Assembly: GCF_036226765.1 (NCBI RefSeq)
Contig: NZ_CP109017.1
Span: 5,953,001 to 6,017,000, forward strand
Length of the DNA: 64,000 bases
Direction: 5' to 3'
Source of the DNA: Streptomyces sp. NBC_00670
GTDB lineage: Bacteria > Actinomycetota > Actinomycetes > Streptomycetales > Streptomycetaceae
Positions 8,692-15,702 of the stretch are shown piece by piece. Numbering within the stretch: the stretch's first letter is position 1; each line of letters starts with the position of its first letter. The position numbers and the translations under genes were made by a program. The notes beneath the pieces were generated by a model, which worked only from the letters and a program-made list of their open reading frames with translations, was not told where the DNA came from and ran no database searches.

Positions 8692-9560
8692 GGGCGCAGT
8701 GCCTCCGTGGTGAGGGGGGTGGTGGGGGTGTTGGTGGTGCTGGGGGTGGACGCGGTGCGTGGGGTGGGGACGGGCATCGGTGTCGACGCGGGCGCCGGCG
8801 GAAGGTCCTCCTCGCGGACGTGGAACACCGACCGGGGCGCCATGCCGAACGCCTCGACGCTCTGCACGTACTTGGAGACCCGGATCAGGTTGAGGTTGCG
8901 CCGGGCGGCCAGATCGGTGATCCAGTAGGGGGCGCGCTCGTTGACCTTGATCTCCATCACGGACATGTGCGGCGGGATGGTGAACCGGTTCTCGGGGTTC
9001 GGGGTCCCGAAGTGGAAGTCCCGGTCCCGGCCCCGGATACGCCGGTCGAAGGTGACCCGCAGGCCCACGTCCTGGTCGCGTCCGACGAGGGCCTCGCGCT
9101 GGTAGCCGGTGAGGGCGGTCGGTTGGAGGTTCAGCCGTACGACGAGTTCGAGGACCTCCTCGACGAACGCCCGCTCGTCCGGGGAGTGTTCGATCATCTC
9201 GCGGTCGTCGCAGAGCCGCCGGGCGGTGGCGTACGGCACGGTGATGCGCCGCTTCTGGGTGACGCGGTTGACGCGCTGCTTGATCTCGACGCAGACGGGG
9301 AAGTCGTCGCCGACGCCGTCGAGGCCGCCGTAGTGCCGGATGCGAAGCTTGCGGCGGAACTTCAGCCCCTCGATCTTCTCCCAGTAGAAGCGGAGCCCGG
9401 GGGTGTCGTAGTAGAGGCTCCAGACCCCGTAGCCGCCGACGGGGCTGTGCAGGTCACGGTCCATGCGCTCGCCCAGTTCGTCGCGGATGCGGGCGGCCTG
9501 GTCGACCGGGACGAGGTACTTGAGTTCGTAGCGGTTGAACGCGTGGAGTCCGCCGGTCAT
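8688..9560 (-). CDS. VTC-domain polyphosphate polymerase
   Basis: A 290-residue protein with the VTC tunnel domain over residues 5-225. Basic and acidic residues expected to line the tunnel are visible in FNRYELKYLV (8-17), YYDTPGL, KFRRKLRIRHYG, CVEIKQRVNRVTQKRR and VMEIKVNE near residue 217. The family uses ATP to make inorganic polyphosphate in yeast Vtc4; bacterial members are usually annotated the same way from homology. The last 45 residues (PTPRTASTPSTTNTPTT) are a Pro/Thr tail. ATG 9560 has AAGGGA at good spacing. First gene of the VTC-DUF4956-CotH operon, behind a PhoP-box-like repeat. Confidence 0.9.
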   Translation of the reverse strand: MTGGLHAFNRYELKYLVPVDQAARIRDELGERMDRDLHSPVGGYGVWSLYYDTPGLRFYWEKIEGLKFRRKLRIRHYGGLDGVGDDFPVCVEIKQRVNRVTQKRRITVPYATARRLCDDREMIEHSPDERAFVEEVLELVVRLNLQPTALTGYQREALVGRDQDVGLRVTFDRRIRGRDRDFHFGTPNPENRFTIPPHMSVMEIKVNERAPYWITDLAARRNLNLIRVSKYVQSVEAFGMAPRSVFHVREEDLPPAPASTPMPVPTPRTASTPSTTNTPTTPLTTEALRP

Positions 9561-9650
9561 GTGGTCCCTTCAGGTGGTCGGCCTTCCCGCAGTAAGAAAC
9601 AGGTAAGACATGAGAGACGGGTGAAGGAATGCCATGAACGGACTTAGTCC

Positions 9651-9672
9651 TTGAGGTGAATTCGAGGTGAAC
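9651..9672 (-). promoter_or_regulatory. Candidate PHO box (PhoP direct repeat)
   Basis: Read on the minus strand there are two consecutive 11-base units, GTTCACCTCGA and ATTCACCTCAA. Streptomyces PhoP binds 11-base direct-repeat units whose core is GTTCACC. The site is 91 bases upstream of the VTC polymerase start and points the right way. A weaker GTTCATG/CTTCACC pair follows nearer the gene but is not on an 11-base period. The link to phosphate control is inference from motif and from the product. Confidence 0.6.
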
Positions 9673-9857
9673 GAGGACCGGGAGGGCCGCCGGGGAGGCG
9701 CGAGTCGTACCCGGATGCGCCGCTTGTCAGTTGTGCGGGAAGCGTGAAAAGCTCGGGCCCTGTCGTGAGACGCCCGCCAACTCCCGCACGCACGAGGCAC
9801 GTTGGGTTTGCTTGTGGAAGCAGGCAAGTGGGAGAAGCCGTTGACGCAGGAGCCCTC

Positions 9858-11350
9858 ATGCCCGACCTGCCGACCCCCCAGGACGCCGCCGAGGCCGCAG
9901 AGTTCTCGGAGGTCTGGGACGCGGTCCTGTCCTACGCCGACCTGTGCACGTCCGGCTCGGCGGCCGGTGCGCGGCTGGCGGCGGAGGCGTTTTCCCGGGG
10001 CATCCACGAGGCACGGGCCGCCGAGTCCACGGCGTGGGGCGCCGGGCGCCGCGTCCCGCGGCTGCCGCGCATTCCGCTGCTGCTGACGGTCGTGCGCTCC
10101 ACCGCCGCCGACTGGGAGGCCCGGGGGCTCGGCCACCGGCTCGACCCCGATCTGCGGCTGTGGCTGCACTCCGAGAAGGCCGCGCGGTACACCGGGCCGC
10201 CGCTGCGCCGCCCGCTCGCCCTGCGCGCGCTGCGCGACATGCAGGAGCCGGACGCGGCGCTGCTGTGGCTCGCCGAGGCCGAGTCGCTGCCCCTGCCGTA
10301 CGTGGCCCGCCGGCTGGGCCTGGACCCGTCGGCCGCCGCCGAGGAACTGGACCAGGTACGGGCGCTGTTCCGCGACCGTTGCCATCGCAACCACCTCGAC
10401 ACCCCCTGGACGCGGAGTGCCGGGCCTACGCCGGGCTGCTCGACGTCGTCACCCGGGCGCCCGGCACGGACACCCCCGAGGACCTCTCGCGGCACCTGGC
10501 CACATGCGTGGAGTGCGCCGAGGCCGCCGCGTGTCTGCGGGCCTCCGGCGGCGGGCTGCCGGTCGCGCTGGCCGCCGGGGTGATCGGCTGGGGCGGGCTC
10601 GCGTATCTGGAGCGGCGGCGCCGGGCGGCGGAGGCGGGGCTCAGCGGCGGCCGGGTGGACGCGGCGGCCGACACCGGGCTCGCGGTCGGCACCGCCGTCC
10701 GGCCCCGGATCGGCCGTACCGGCATCCTGGTCGGGGCGGTGCTCGTCTCCGCGCTCGCGCTGACGGTGTCACTGCTGCAGGTCGGCACGCCCGGCGAGAA
10801 CGTCGCCGCCCGTGACACGGCGGGCGTACGCCCCACGGCCGACCCCTCGTTCTCCGCCCCGCCCACCGCCCGGCCCTCGCCCGGCGAGGACACCCCGGGC
10901 GCTACCTCCACCTCCCGCCCGGCGGAGACCACCGGTCCGACGGCGACACGCGGCGACCGCGACACCGCACCCCAGGGCGAACCGTCCGGCACGCTCCGGA
11001 AGACCCCGGGCGCCGGCTCCGCCGAACCGGCGGCGGACTGCGAGGTGGCCTACGACGTCGTCAACGAATGGCCGGACGGCTTCCAGGCCACCGTGACCGT
11101 CACCTCCGAGGCGGCGCTCCACGACTGGCGGGTGGCCTGGACCTTCGGCGCCGGCCAACGCGTCACCCAGATGTGGGACGCCTCGGTCACCCAGCACGGC
11201 ACGCGGGTGACGGCCACGGCCGCCGACTACAACAAGACCGTCCCCGCCGACGGCACCCTCACCTTCGGCTTCCTCGGCTCCATGGCCGACGCCAACCCGG
11301 CCCCGTACGGCTTCACGCTGAACGGGGAGAGCTGCGGCGTGGCGGGGTGA
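9858..11350 (+). pseudogene. Membrane protein with zinc-finger/sigma-like region and outside CBM2 domain; broken by a -1 frameshift
   Basis: Two overlapping frames make one protein of about 497 residues if one C is added to the C5 run at 10402-10406. The first frame starts at ATG 9858 (GCAGGAG upstream) and the second carries on to 11350. Restored order: an N-terminal helical part ending in a sigma-region-4-like helix-turn-helix (PYVARRLGLDPSAAAEELDQ), a HX3CX2C zinc-finger-like HLATCVEC, a membrane helix (ILVGAVLVSALALTVSLL), a Thr/Pro/Ser linker of about 90 residues, and a C-terminal domain with flanking cysteines and spaced tryptophans typical of family-2 cellulose-binding modules. The orientation would put the HTH inside and the CBM outside. 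The shift may be real, phase-variable or a sequencing error. Confidence 0.75.
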
Positions 11351-11521
11351 ACCACAGGTCCGATCGGCGGTCCTCCCGGGGCGGGGCCGTGGATCCGCGC
11401 GCGGTCTCGTGCCGGAAAAACCGCTGGCGCGTCGACGGCACGGATGGCTAAGGTCGTGTCGTTCCTGCGGCTGCTCCGCGCGGCCGCTTCCCGCCGCGCG
11501 TGATCTGGGAGGTGTTGACCG

Positions 11522-11593
11522 ATGACTGTCGTTGCGATGGGCGCTGCCCGCGTTCGGAAGTTCATTCAGTCCACTTCCGTGGCCACCGGCTGA
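11522..11593 (+). CDS. Possible 23-residue leader ORF ahead of rsgA
   Basis: ATG 11522 is preceded by GGGAGG at nine bases and opens a short frame of 23 codons ending in TGA at 11591. The peptide begins MTVVAMGAARVRKF. It ends 64 bases before the rsgA start. The good ribosome site is the only strong support. The rest of the 11351-11657 gap holds no other coding sequence I can support. Confidence 0.35.
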   Translation: MTVVAMGAARVRKFIQSTSVATG

Positions 11594-11657
11594 TCCCACT
11601 CTTTCTTTCCGTGTCCGAGGACGCGGTGCCGGGGCCACCCATGTGAAGGGTTTCCCC

Positions 11658-12761
11658 TTGTCTTCCTCTTCTCTTTCGCGTTCGGCTTCGTCCCACCCGC
11701 TGGCCCCCTACGGCTGGGACACGGGCTGGGAGGCCGAGTTCGCGGTGTACGCCGGGCAGGGGCTGTTGCCCGGCCGGGTCGTGCGCGTCGATCGCGGGCA
11801 GTGCGATGTCGTCACCGCGGGCGGCACCGTGCGGGCCGACACCGCGTTCGTCACGCCGCACGATCCCCTGCGGGTCGTCTGCACCGGTGACTGGGTCGCC
11901 GTCGAGCCCGCCGGTGATCCGCGGTACGTGCGGACGTATCTGCCGCGGCGGTCGGCGTTCGTGCGGTCGACCTCGTCCAAGCGGTCCGAGGGGCAGGTGC
12001 TCGCGGCCAACGTGGACCACGCCATCGTCGCCGTGTCGCTGGCCGCGGAACTCGATCTCGCGCGGATCGAACGGTTCCTGGCGCTGGCCTGGGAGTCCGG
12101 GGCGCAGCCCCTCGTCGTCCTGACCAAGGCCGATCTCGTGGCCGACCCCGTGACGTTGTCCCACCTCGTCGAGGACGTGGAGAGCGCCGCGCCCGGGGTG
12201 CAGGTATGTGCCGTCAGTTCGCTGGGCGGGGACGGGCTCGACGTGCTCGGGGCCGTCGTCGCGGGCGGCACCTCCGTGCTGCTCGGGCAGTCCGGCGCCG
12301 GCAAGTCGACGCTCGCCAACGCGCTGGTCGGCGAGGACGTCATGCGGGTCCACGCCATCCGTGACGTGGACGGCAAGGGCCGTCATACGACCACCACCCG
12401 CAACCTGCTCGTCCTCCCCGGCGGCGGCGTCTTCATCGACACCCCCGGGCTCCGCGGGGTCGGGCTGTGGGACGCCGAGTCCGGGGTCGGCCAGGTGTTC
12501 GCCGAGATCGAGGAGCTGGCGCGGGAGTGCCGGTTCCACGACTGCGCGCACGGTGCCGAGCCCGGCTGCGCCGTGCTGGCCGCGCTCGACGACGGCCGGC
12601 TGGCACAGCGGCGGCTGGACAGCTACCGCAAGCTCCAGCGCGAGAACCAGTGGATCGTCGCCAAGACGGACGCGCGGGCCCGGGCCGAGCTGCGCCGGGA
12701 CTGGAAGCGGAAGGGGGCGGAGGGGCGCGCGGCGATGGAGTTCAAGCGGGGGCGCCGGTGA
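11658..12761 (+). CDS. rsgA: Ribosome small-subunit-dependent GTPase A
   Basis: A 367-residue circularly permuted GTPase that helps late 30S subunit maturation. An OB-fold N-terminal domain (about 35-105) is followed by the G motifs in permuted order: G4 TKAD (156-159), G1 GQSGAGKST (210-218), G3 DTPG (261-264). The C-terminal zinc knuckle has Cys291, Cys296, His298 and Cys304 in the expected CRFxDCxHxxEPGC pattern. I choose TTG 11658 because GAAGGG lies eight bases upstream; GTG 11643 is an alternative that adds five residues. It converges on a LuxR-type gene across a shared terminator hairpin. Confidence 0.93.
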   Translation: MSSSSLSRSASSHPLAPYGWDTGWEAEFAVYAGQGLLPGRVVRVDRGQCDVVTAGGTVRADTAFVTPHDPLRVVCTGDWVAVEPAGDPRYVRTYLPRRSAFVRSTSSKRSEGQVLAANVDHAIVAVSLAAELDLARIERFLALAWESGAQPLVVLTKADLVADPVTLSHLVEDVESAAPGVQVCAVSSLGGDGLDVLGAVVAGGTSVLLGQSGAGKSTLANALVGEDVMRVHAIRDVDGKGRHTTTTRNLLVLPGGGVFIDTPGLRGVGLWDAESGVGQVFAEIEELARECRFHDCAHGAEPGCAVLAALDDGRLAQRRLDSYRKLQRENQWIVAKTDARARAELRRDWKRKGAEGRAAMEFKRGRR

Positions 12762-12783
12762 GTTCTACGGGGTGACGGGCGGT

Positions 12784-12820
12784 GGGTGGCCCGGGGGCGC
12801 GCGTCAGCTCCGGGCCACCC
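12784..12820. terminator. Bidirectional hairpin between rsgA and the LuxR-type gene
   Basis: GGGTGGCCCGG and CCGGGCCACCC make an 11-bp perfect stem. The stop codon of the minus-strand regulator (12804-12806) lies in the loop, and the rsgA stop is 22 bases upstream. Confidence 0.7.
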
Positions 12821-13790
12821 AGCCCCGTTCGTAGGCCTGCCAGCCCAGTTGGAGCCGGGTCGTCACCCCGGCGATCTCCATCAGGTGCCGTACCCGGCGC
12901 TGCACCGTGCGCAGGCCCAGGTCCAGCTGTTTCGCCACGCTCGCGTCGGTCAGGCCGGCCAGGAGCAGGGACAGGATCTCCAGGTCCGTGCCGTCGGGGC
13001 CCTCCGGTTCCTGCTCCCGTACGGTGCCGTCGCCGCCCAGGCGCAGCGGCAGCGCCTGGCGCCACACCGTCTCGAACAGTCCCGACAGCACCTCGAGGAG
13101 GCCGCTGGCGTGCACCACCAGCGCCGCCGGTTCCGCGCCCGGGGAGGAGATGAGCGGCACCATGGCGAGGGTCCCGTCGGCGACGACCAGCTTCGTCGGG
13201 ACGCGCTCGGCGACCCGTACGCGCTCGTCCCGGCCCAGTGCGGCCGACAGCTCGCCGACCGCCGCCGGGCCGTCGAGCACCGCGCGCTCCACCACCACGC
13301 GGTAGCGCACGCCCCGCGTGGCGGCCTGCTCCTCCGCGTGGTTCTCGGCGGCCGTGACGGCCATCGGCGCGCCGGTGACCAGCGCGCGCACCTCCTCCGT
13401 CGCGCCCAGCTGGAGCTGCAGGAACCGTTGTGCGACCGCCGCCGCGCCGGTCACCACCTCCACCAGGTCGTGCACCGTCGGCTCCGCCGCCCGCGCCCGG
13501 TACTCCTCCGCGAGCAGCGCCGCCGTCAGCTCCGCCTTCTCCAGCTCGTGCCGGTGCTGGGTGAGCAGCGCGCCGAGCGCGACGCCGGGCGGGGCGGCCA
13601 CCCAGCGGCCGGGACGGGAGGAGGACTGGGCGGCGAGCCCGTGCCGCTCCAGGCGGCGCAGGGCGCGCTCCGTGTCGTGCTCGCCGAGCGCGAGCCGCCG
13701 GGCCAGATCGGGGACGTCGGCGGCGCCCACCGACACCAGGGCGCGGTACGCCGCCTCGTGCGTCTCGTCCAGACCTATCGCTGCGAGCAT
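12804..13790 (-). CDS. LuxR-type regulator with TrmB-like N-terminal winged helix
   Basis: A 328-residue one-component regulator. The first 65 residues (MLAAIGLDETHEAAYRAL, then DVPDLARRLALGEHDTERALRRLERHG) form a TrmB/MarR-like winged helix; a middle region of about 190 residues (PTVHDLVEVVTGAAAVAQRFLQL) looks like a ligand-binding fold; the C-terminal 65 residues are a LuxR helix-turn-helix (DLEILSLLLAGLTDASVAKQL, recognition helix RTVQRRVRHLME). Many Streptomyces carry this architecture, mostly of unknown target. I take ATG 13790, which has GGAGGG at ten bases; an upstream in-frame extension would read through a GTGC microsatellite. Divergent from the PP2C-like gene. Confidence 0.87.
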   Translation of the reverse strand: MLAAIGLDETHEAAYRALVSVGAADVPDLARRLALGEHDTERALRRLERHGLAAQSSSRPGRWVAAPPGVALGALLTQHRHELEKAELTAALLAEEYRARAAEPTVHDLVEVVTGAAAVAQRFLQLQLGATEEVRALVTGAPMAVTAAENHAEEQAATRGVRYRVVVERAVLDGPAAVGELSAALGRDERVRVAERVPTKLVVADGTLAMVPLISSPGAEPAALVVHASGLLEVLSGLFETVWRQALPLRLGGDGTVREQEPEGPDGTDLEILSLLLAGLTDASVAKQLDLGLRTVQRRVRHLMEIAGVTTRLQLGWQAYERGWVARS

Positions 13791-13828
13791 GCGGCGACGT
13801 CCCTCCCAGGGTTGCGTGCTGCGGTTCA

Positions 13829-13862
13829 CGTGCGTGCGTGCGTGCGGGTGCGTGCGTGCGTG
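13829..13862. repeat. GTGC microsatellite in a 438-bp divergent intergenic region
   Basis: About eight GTGC tetramers, interrupted once by GGG, lie 39-72 bases upstream of the LuxR-type start. The surrounding gap (13791-14228) carries the divergent control region for the two flanking genes and no coding sequence I can support. Slippage here would change promoter spacing rather than a protein. Confidence 0.7.
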
Positions 13863-14228
13863 GCGGGAAACTGCCATGACGCAAACCCGCCCTCCAACAT
13901 CATCGCCGTACCGGCGTTCACTCTGACAAGGTGGCGCCACCGCCGGTCGTACGGGGCTGTTCAGGTGTCCCGTACGGGGCGGGTGGCGCGCGGCGGTTCC
14001 CGCGTGGTCCGGGGCCGGCCCACAGCTCGTTCCCAGCCGCGCGCGTCATGCTCGGCGGGTGGGATCCCGACCGGGTCCGCCGACGCCGCCGGGCGGTCCT
14101 CCCGTGGGGGGTGGGGCCGTCCGGCGGTGCGGGGGCGGGGTCTCCGGTTGTCCGTCAGGCGCCGGGCGCCCGGCGGTTTTTCCGGATGCGCCGTTTTCAA
14201 GCGGGTCCCGCGGGCGACAATTGGGGGC

Positions 14229-15563
14229 ATGAGCCAGCAGGGGGAGAGCCGGGAGCGGCCCACCGACCGGGAGGACGACTGGTGGGGGGAGCTGTACGAC
14301 GGCTCCGCGGACGATGCGGGGCCGAGTGCGGCGGGCGACTCCCTGGACGACCGGTTCGCCTCGGCGGGGGCGGTCGTGGAGGACGACGAGGCGGCGCGGG
14401 CGGCTCCGCCGGAGGCTGCGGGGGGTGAGGCTGCGGCTCCTGCGCCGTCGGAGCGTGCGGCTGTGCCTCCGGCGGAGCCGGATCGTGTGGGGCTCCGCCC
14501 CCAGGGCGGGTCTGGGGCTCCCGCCCCTGACCCCGAGGGGGCTCTGCCCCCTGGACCCCCGGGAGCAGCGGGGGCTGCGCCCCCTCGCCCCCTGGCGGAT
14601 GTGCCGCCCCCGCCCCCTCCGGCGCTCACCCACGTCGGCTCCGGCCCTCCCACCTACGACCCCGAACCCGCCGCGCTGCCGCTCGCGGAGCCGGACGCGC
14701 TCGGGGACGTCGTCGCGGACACCGTGCTGGACGGGGCCCGGTACGGGACCTGCACGCTGCGGGCAGTGTCGCTGCGCGGGGACTCCGCCCGGTTCCGCGG
14801 GGAGCCGCGGCGGGACGCGCTGCTCACCGCCCGCTTCGGCGCCGGCGACGACGCACTGGTGTTCGTCGCCATGGCCACCGGCGCCCGTGCCACCCCCGGC
14901 GCCCACCGCGCGGCCGCCGAGGCGTGCCGGCACCTCGGCCGTGCCGTCGGCCGCAGTCACGCACGGCTCGCCGAGGACCTCCGCGCGGGCCGCCGCGGCG
15001 ACCTGAAGCCGGGGCTCCAGCGCCTCACCGACCGCTCCCTCGGGCGGCTCCGCGCCGACGCCGCCGAGCGGGGCGCGGACCCGGACACGTACACCGCCAC
15101 CCTGCGCTGTCTGCTGCTCCCGGCCGACCCGGCCTGCCGTCTGCGTGTCTTCTTCGGCGTCGGCGACGGCGGACTGTTCCGGCTGCGGGACGGCGAGTGG
15201 CAGGACATCGAACCGGCGCCCCGGGCCGGGGAGAACGCCGCCGAGGGGTTCGGCGGCGGCGACCGGCTCACCGTCGACCTCGGCATCGCCGCCCCGCCGA
15301 GCCCGTACCGGCCCGCCCCCGAACCGCCCCGCGCACCCTTCCGCTTCCGCGCGTCCCTCGCCCACCCGGGCGACGTCCTGCTCCTCTGCACCGCAGGTCT
15401 CGCCGACCCCCTGCGCGGCGAGCCGGAGCTGTCCCGGCACCTGACGCACCGCTGGACCGGCGAGGAACCCCCGGGCCTCGCCGCGTTCCTCGCCGACGCG
15501 CAGGTCCGCGTCAAGGGGTACGCGGACGACCGTACGGCCGCCGCGGTCTGGGAGGGGGAGTAG
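14229..15563 (+). CDS. PP2C-like phosphatase-fold protein with long disordered N-terminus
   Basis: A 444-residue protein. Residues 1-165 are acidic, then Pro/Ala/Gly-rich and surely disordered. Residues 175-440 fit a divergent PP2C fold: the RGDSARFRGEPRRDALL segment takes the place of the usual RGxxH..N/D stretch, LVFVAMATGA replaces the metal-binding DGxG motif, and DDRTAAAVW near the C-terminus is the last conserved aspartate pair. Because the first metal motif is not recognisable, activity may be lost and the protein may bind rather than cleave phosphoproteins. GACAAT ends seven bases before the ATG, so the transcript may be leaderless. Short GC palindromes typical of intergenic DNA lie inside the disordered region. 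Confidence 0.75.
   Translation: MSQQGESRERPTDREDDWWGELYDGSADDAGPSAAGDSLDDRFASAGAVVEDDEAARAAPPEAAGGEAAAPAPSERAAVPPAEPDRVGLRPQGGSGAPAPDPEGALPPGPPGAAGAAPPRPLADVPPPPPPALTHVGSGPPTYDPEPAALPLAEPDALGDVVADTVLDGARYGTCTLRAVSLRGDSARFRGEPRRDALLTARFGAGDDALVFVAMATGARATPGAHRAAAEACRHLGRAVGRSHARLAEDLRAGRRGDLKPGLQRLTDRSLGRLRADAAERGADPDTYTATLRCLLLPADPACRLRVFFGVGDGGLFRLRDGEWQDIEPAPRAGENAAEGFGGGDRLTVDLGIAAPPSPYRPAPEPPRAPFRFRASLAHPGDVLLLCTAGLADPLRGEPELSRHLTHRWTGEEPPGLAAFLADAQVRVKGYADDRTAAAVWEGE
14489..14584. repeat. Cluster of four short GC palindromes inside the PP2C-like gene
   Basis: GGGGCTCCGCCCC (14489-14501), GGGGCTCCCGCCCC (14514-14527), GGGGGCTCTGCCCCC (14537-14551) and GGGGGCTGCGCCCCC (14570-14584) lie in a row. 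Such palindromes are usual between Streptomyces genes, for example at 62851-62869 in this window. Here they are translated as Pro/Gly/Leu-rich sequence. Confidence 0.7.
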
Positions 15564-15702
15564 TCCCGGGCCGGTACCGACGTCCGGCGGAGTCGCGGCA
15601 CCGCGGCCGGTGTGGATTGATGGACCACGGGCACCCCGTCATGTGCCCGCACCGCCGTCGACCCACGCCGACCGACCCGCGCACCCGAAGGGCACGAAGA
15701 CC

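Noticed and set aside
13829..13862. GTGC repeats as a CRISPR-like or regulatory array
   Set aside because: Four-base units without spacers; it is a simple microsatellite.
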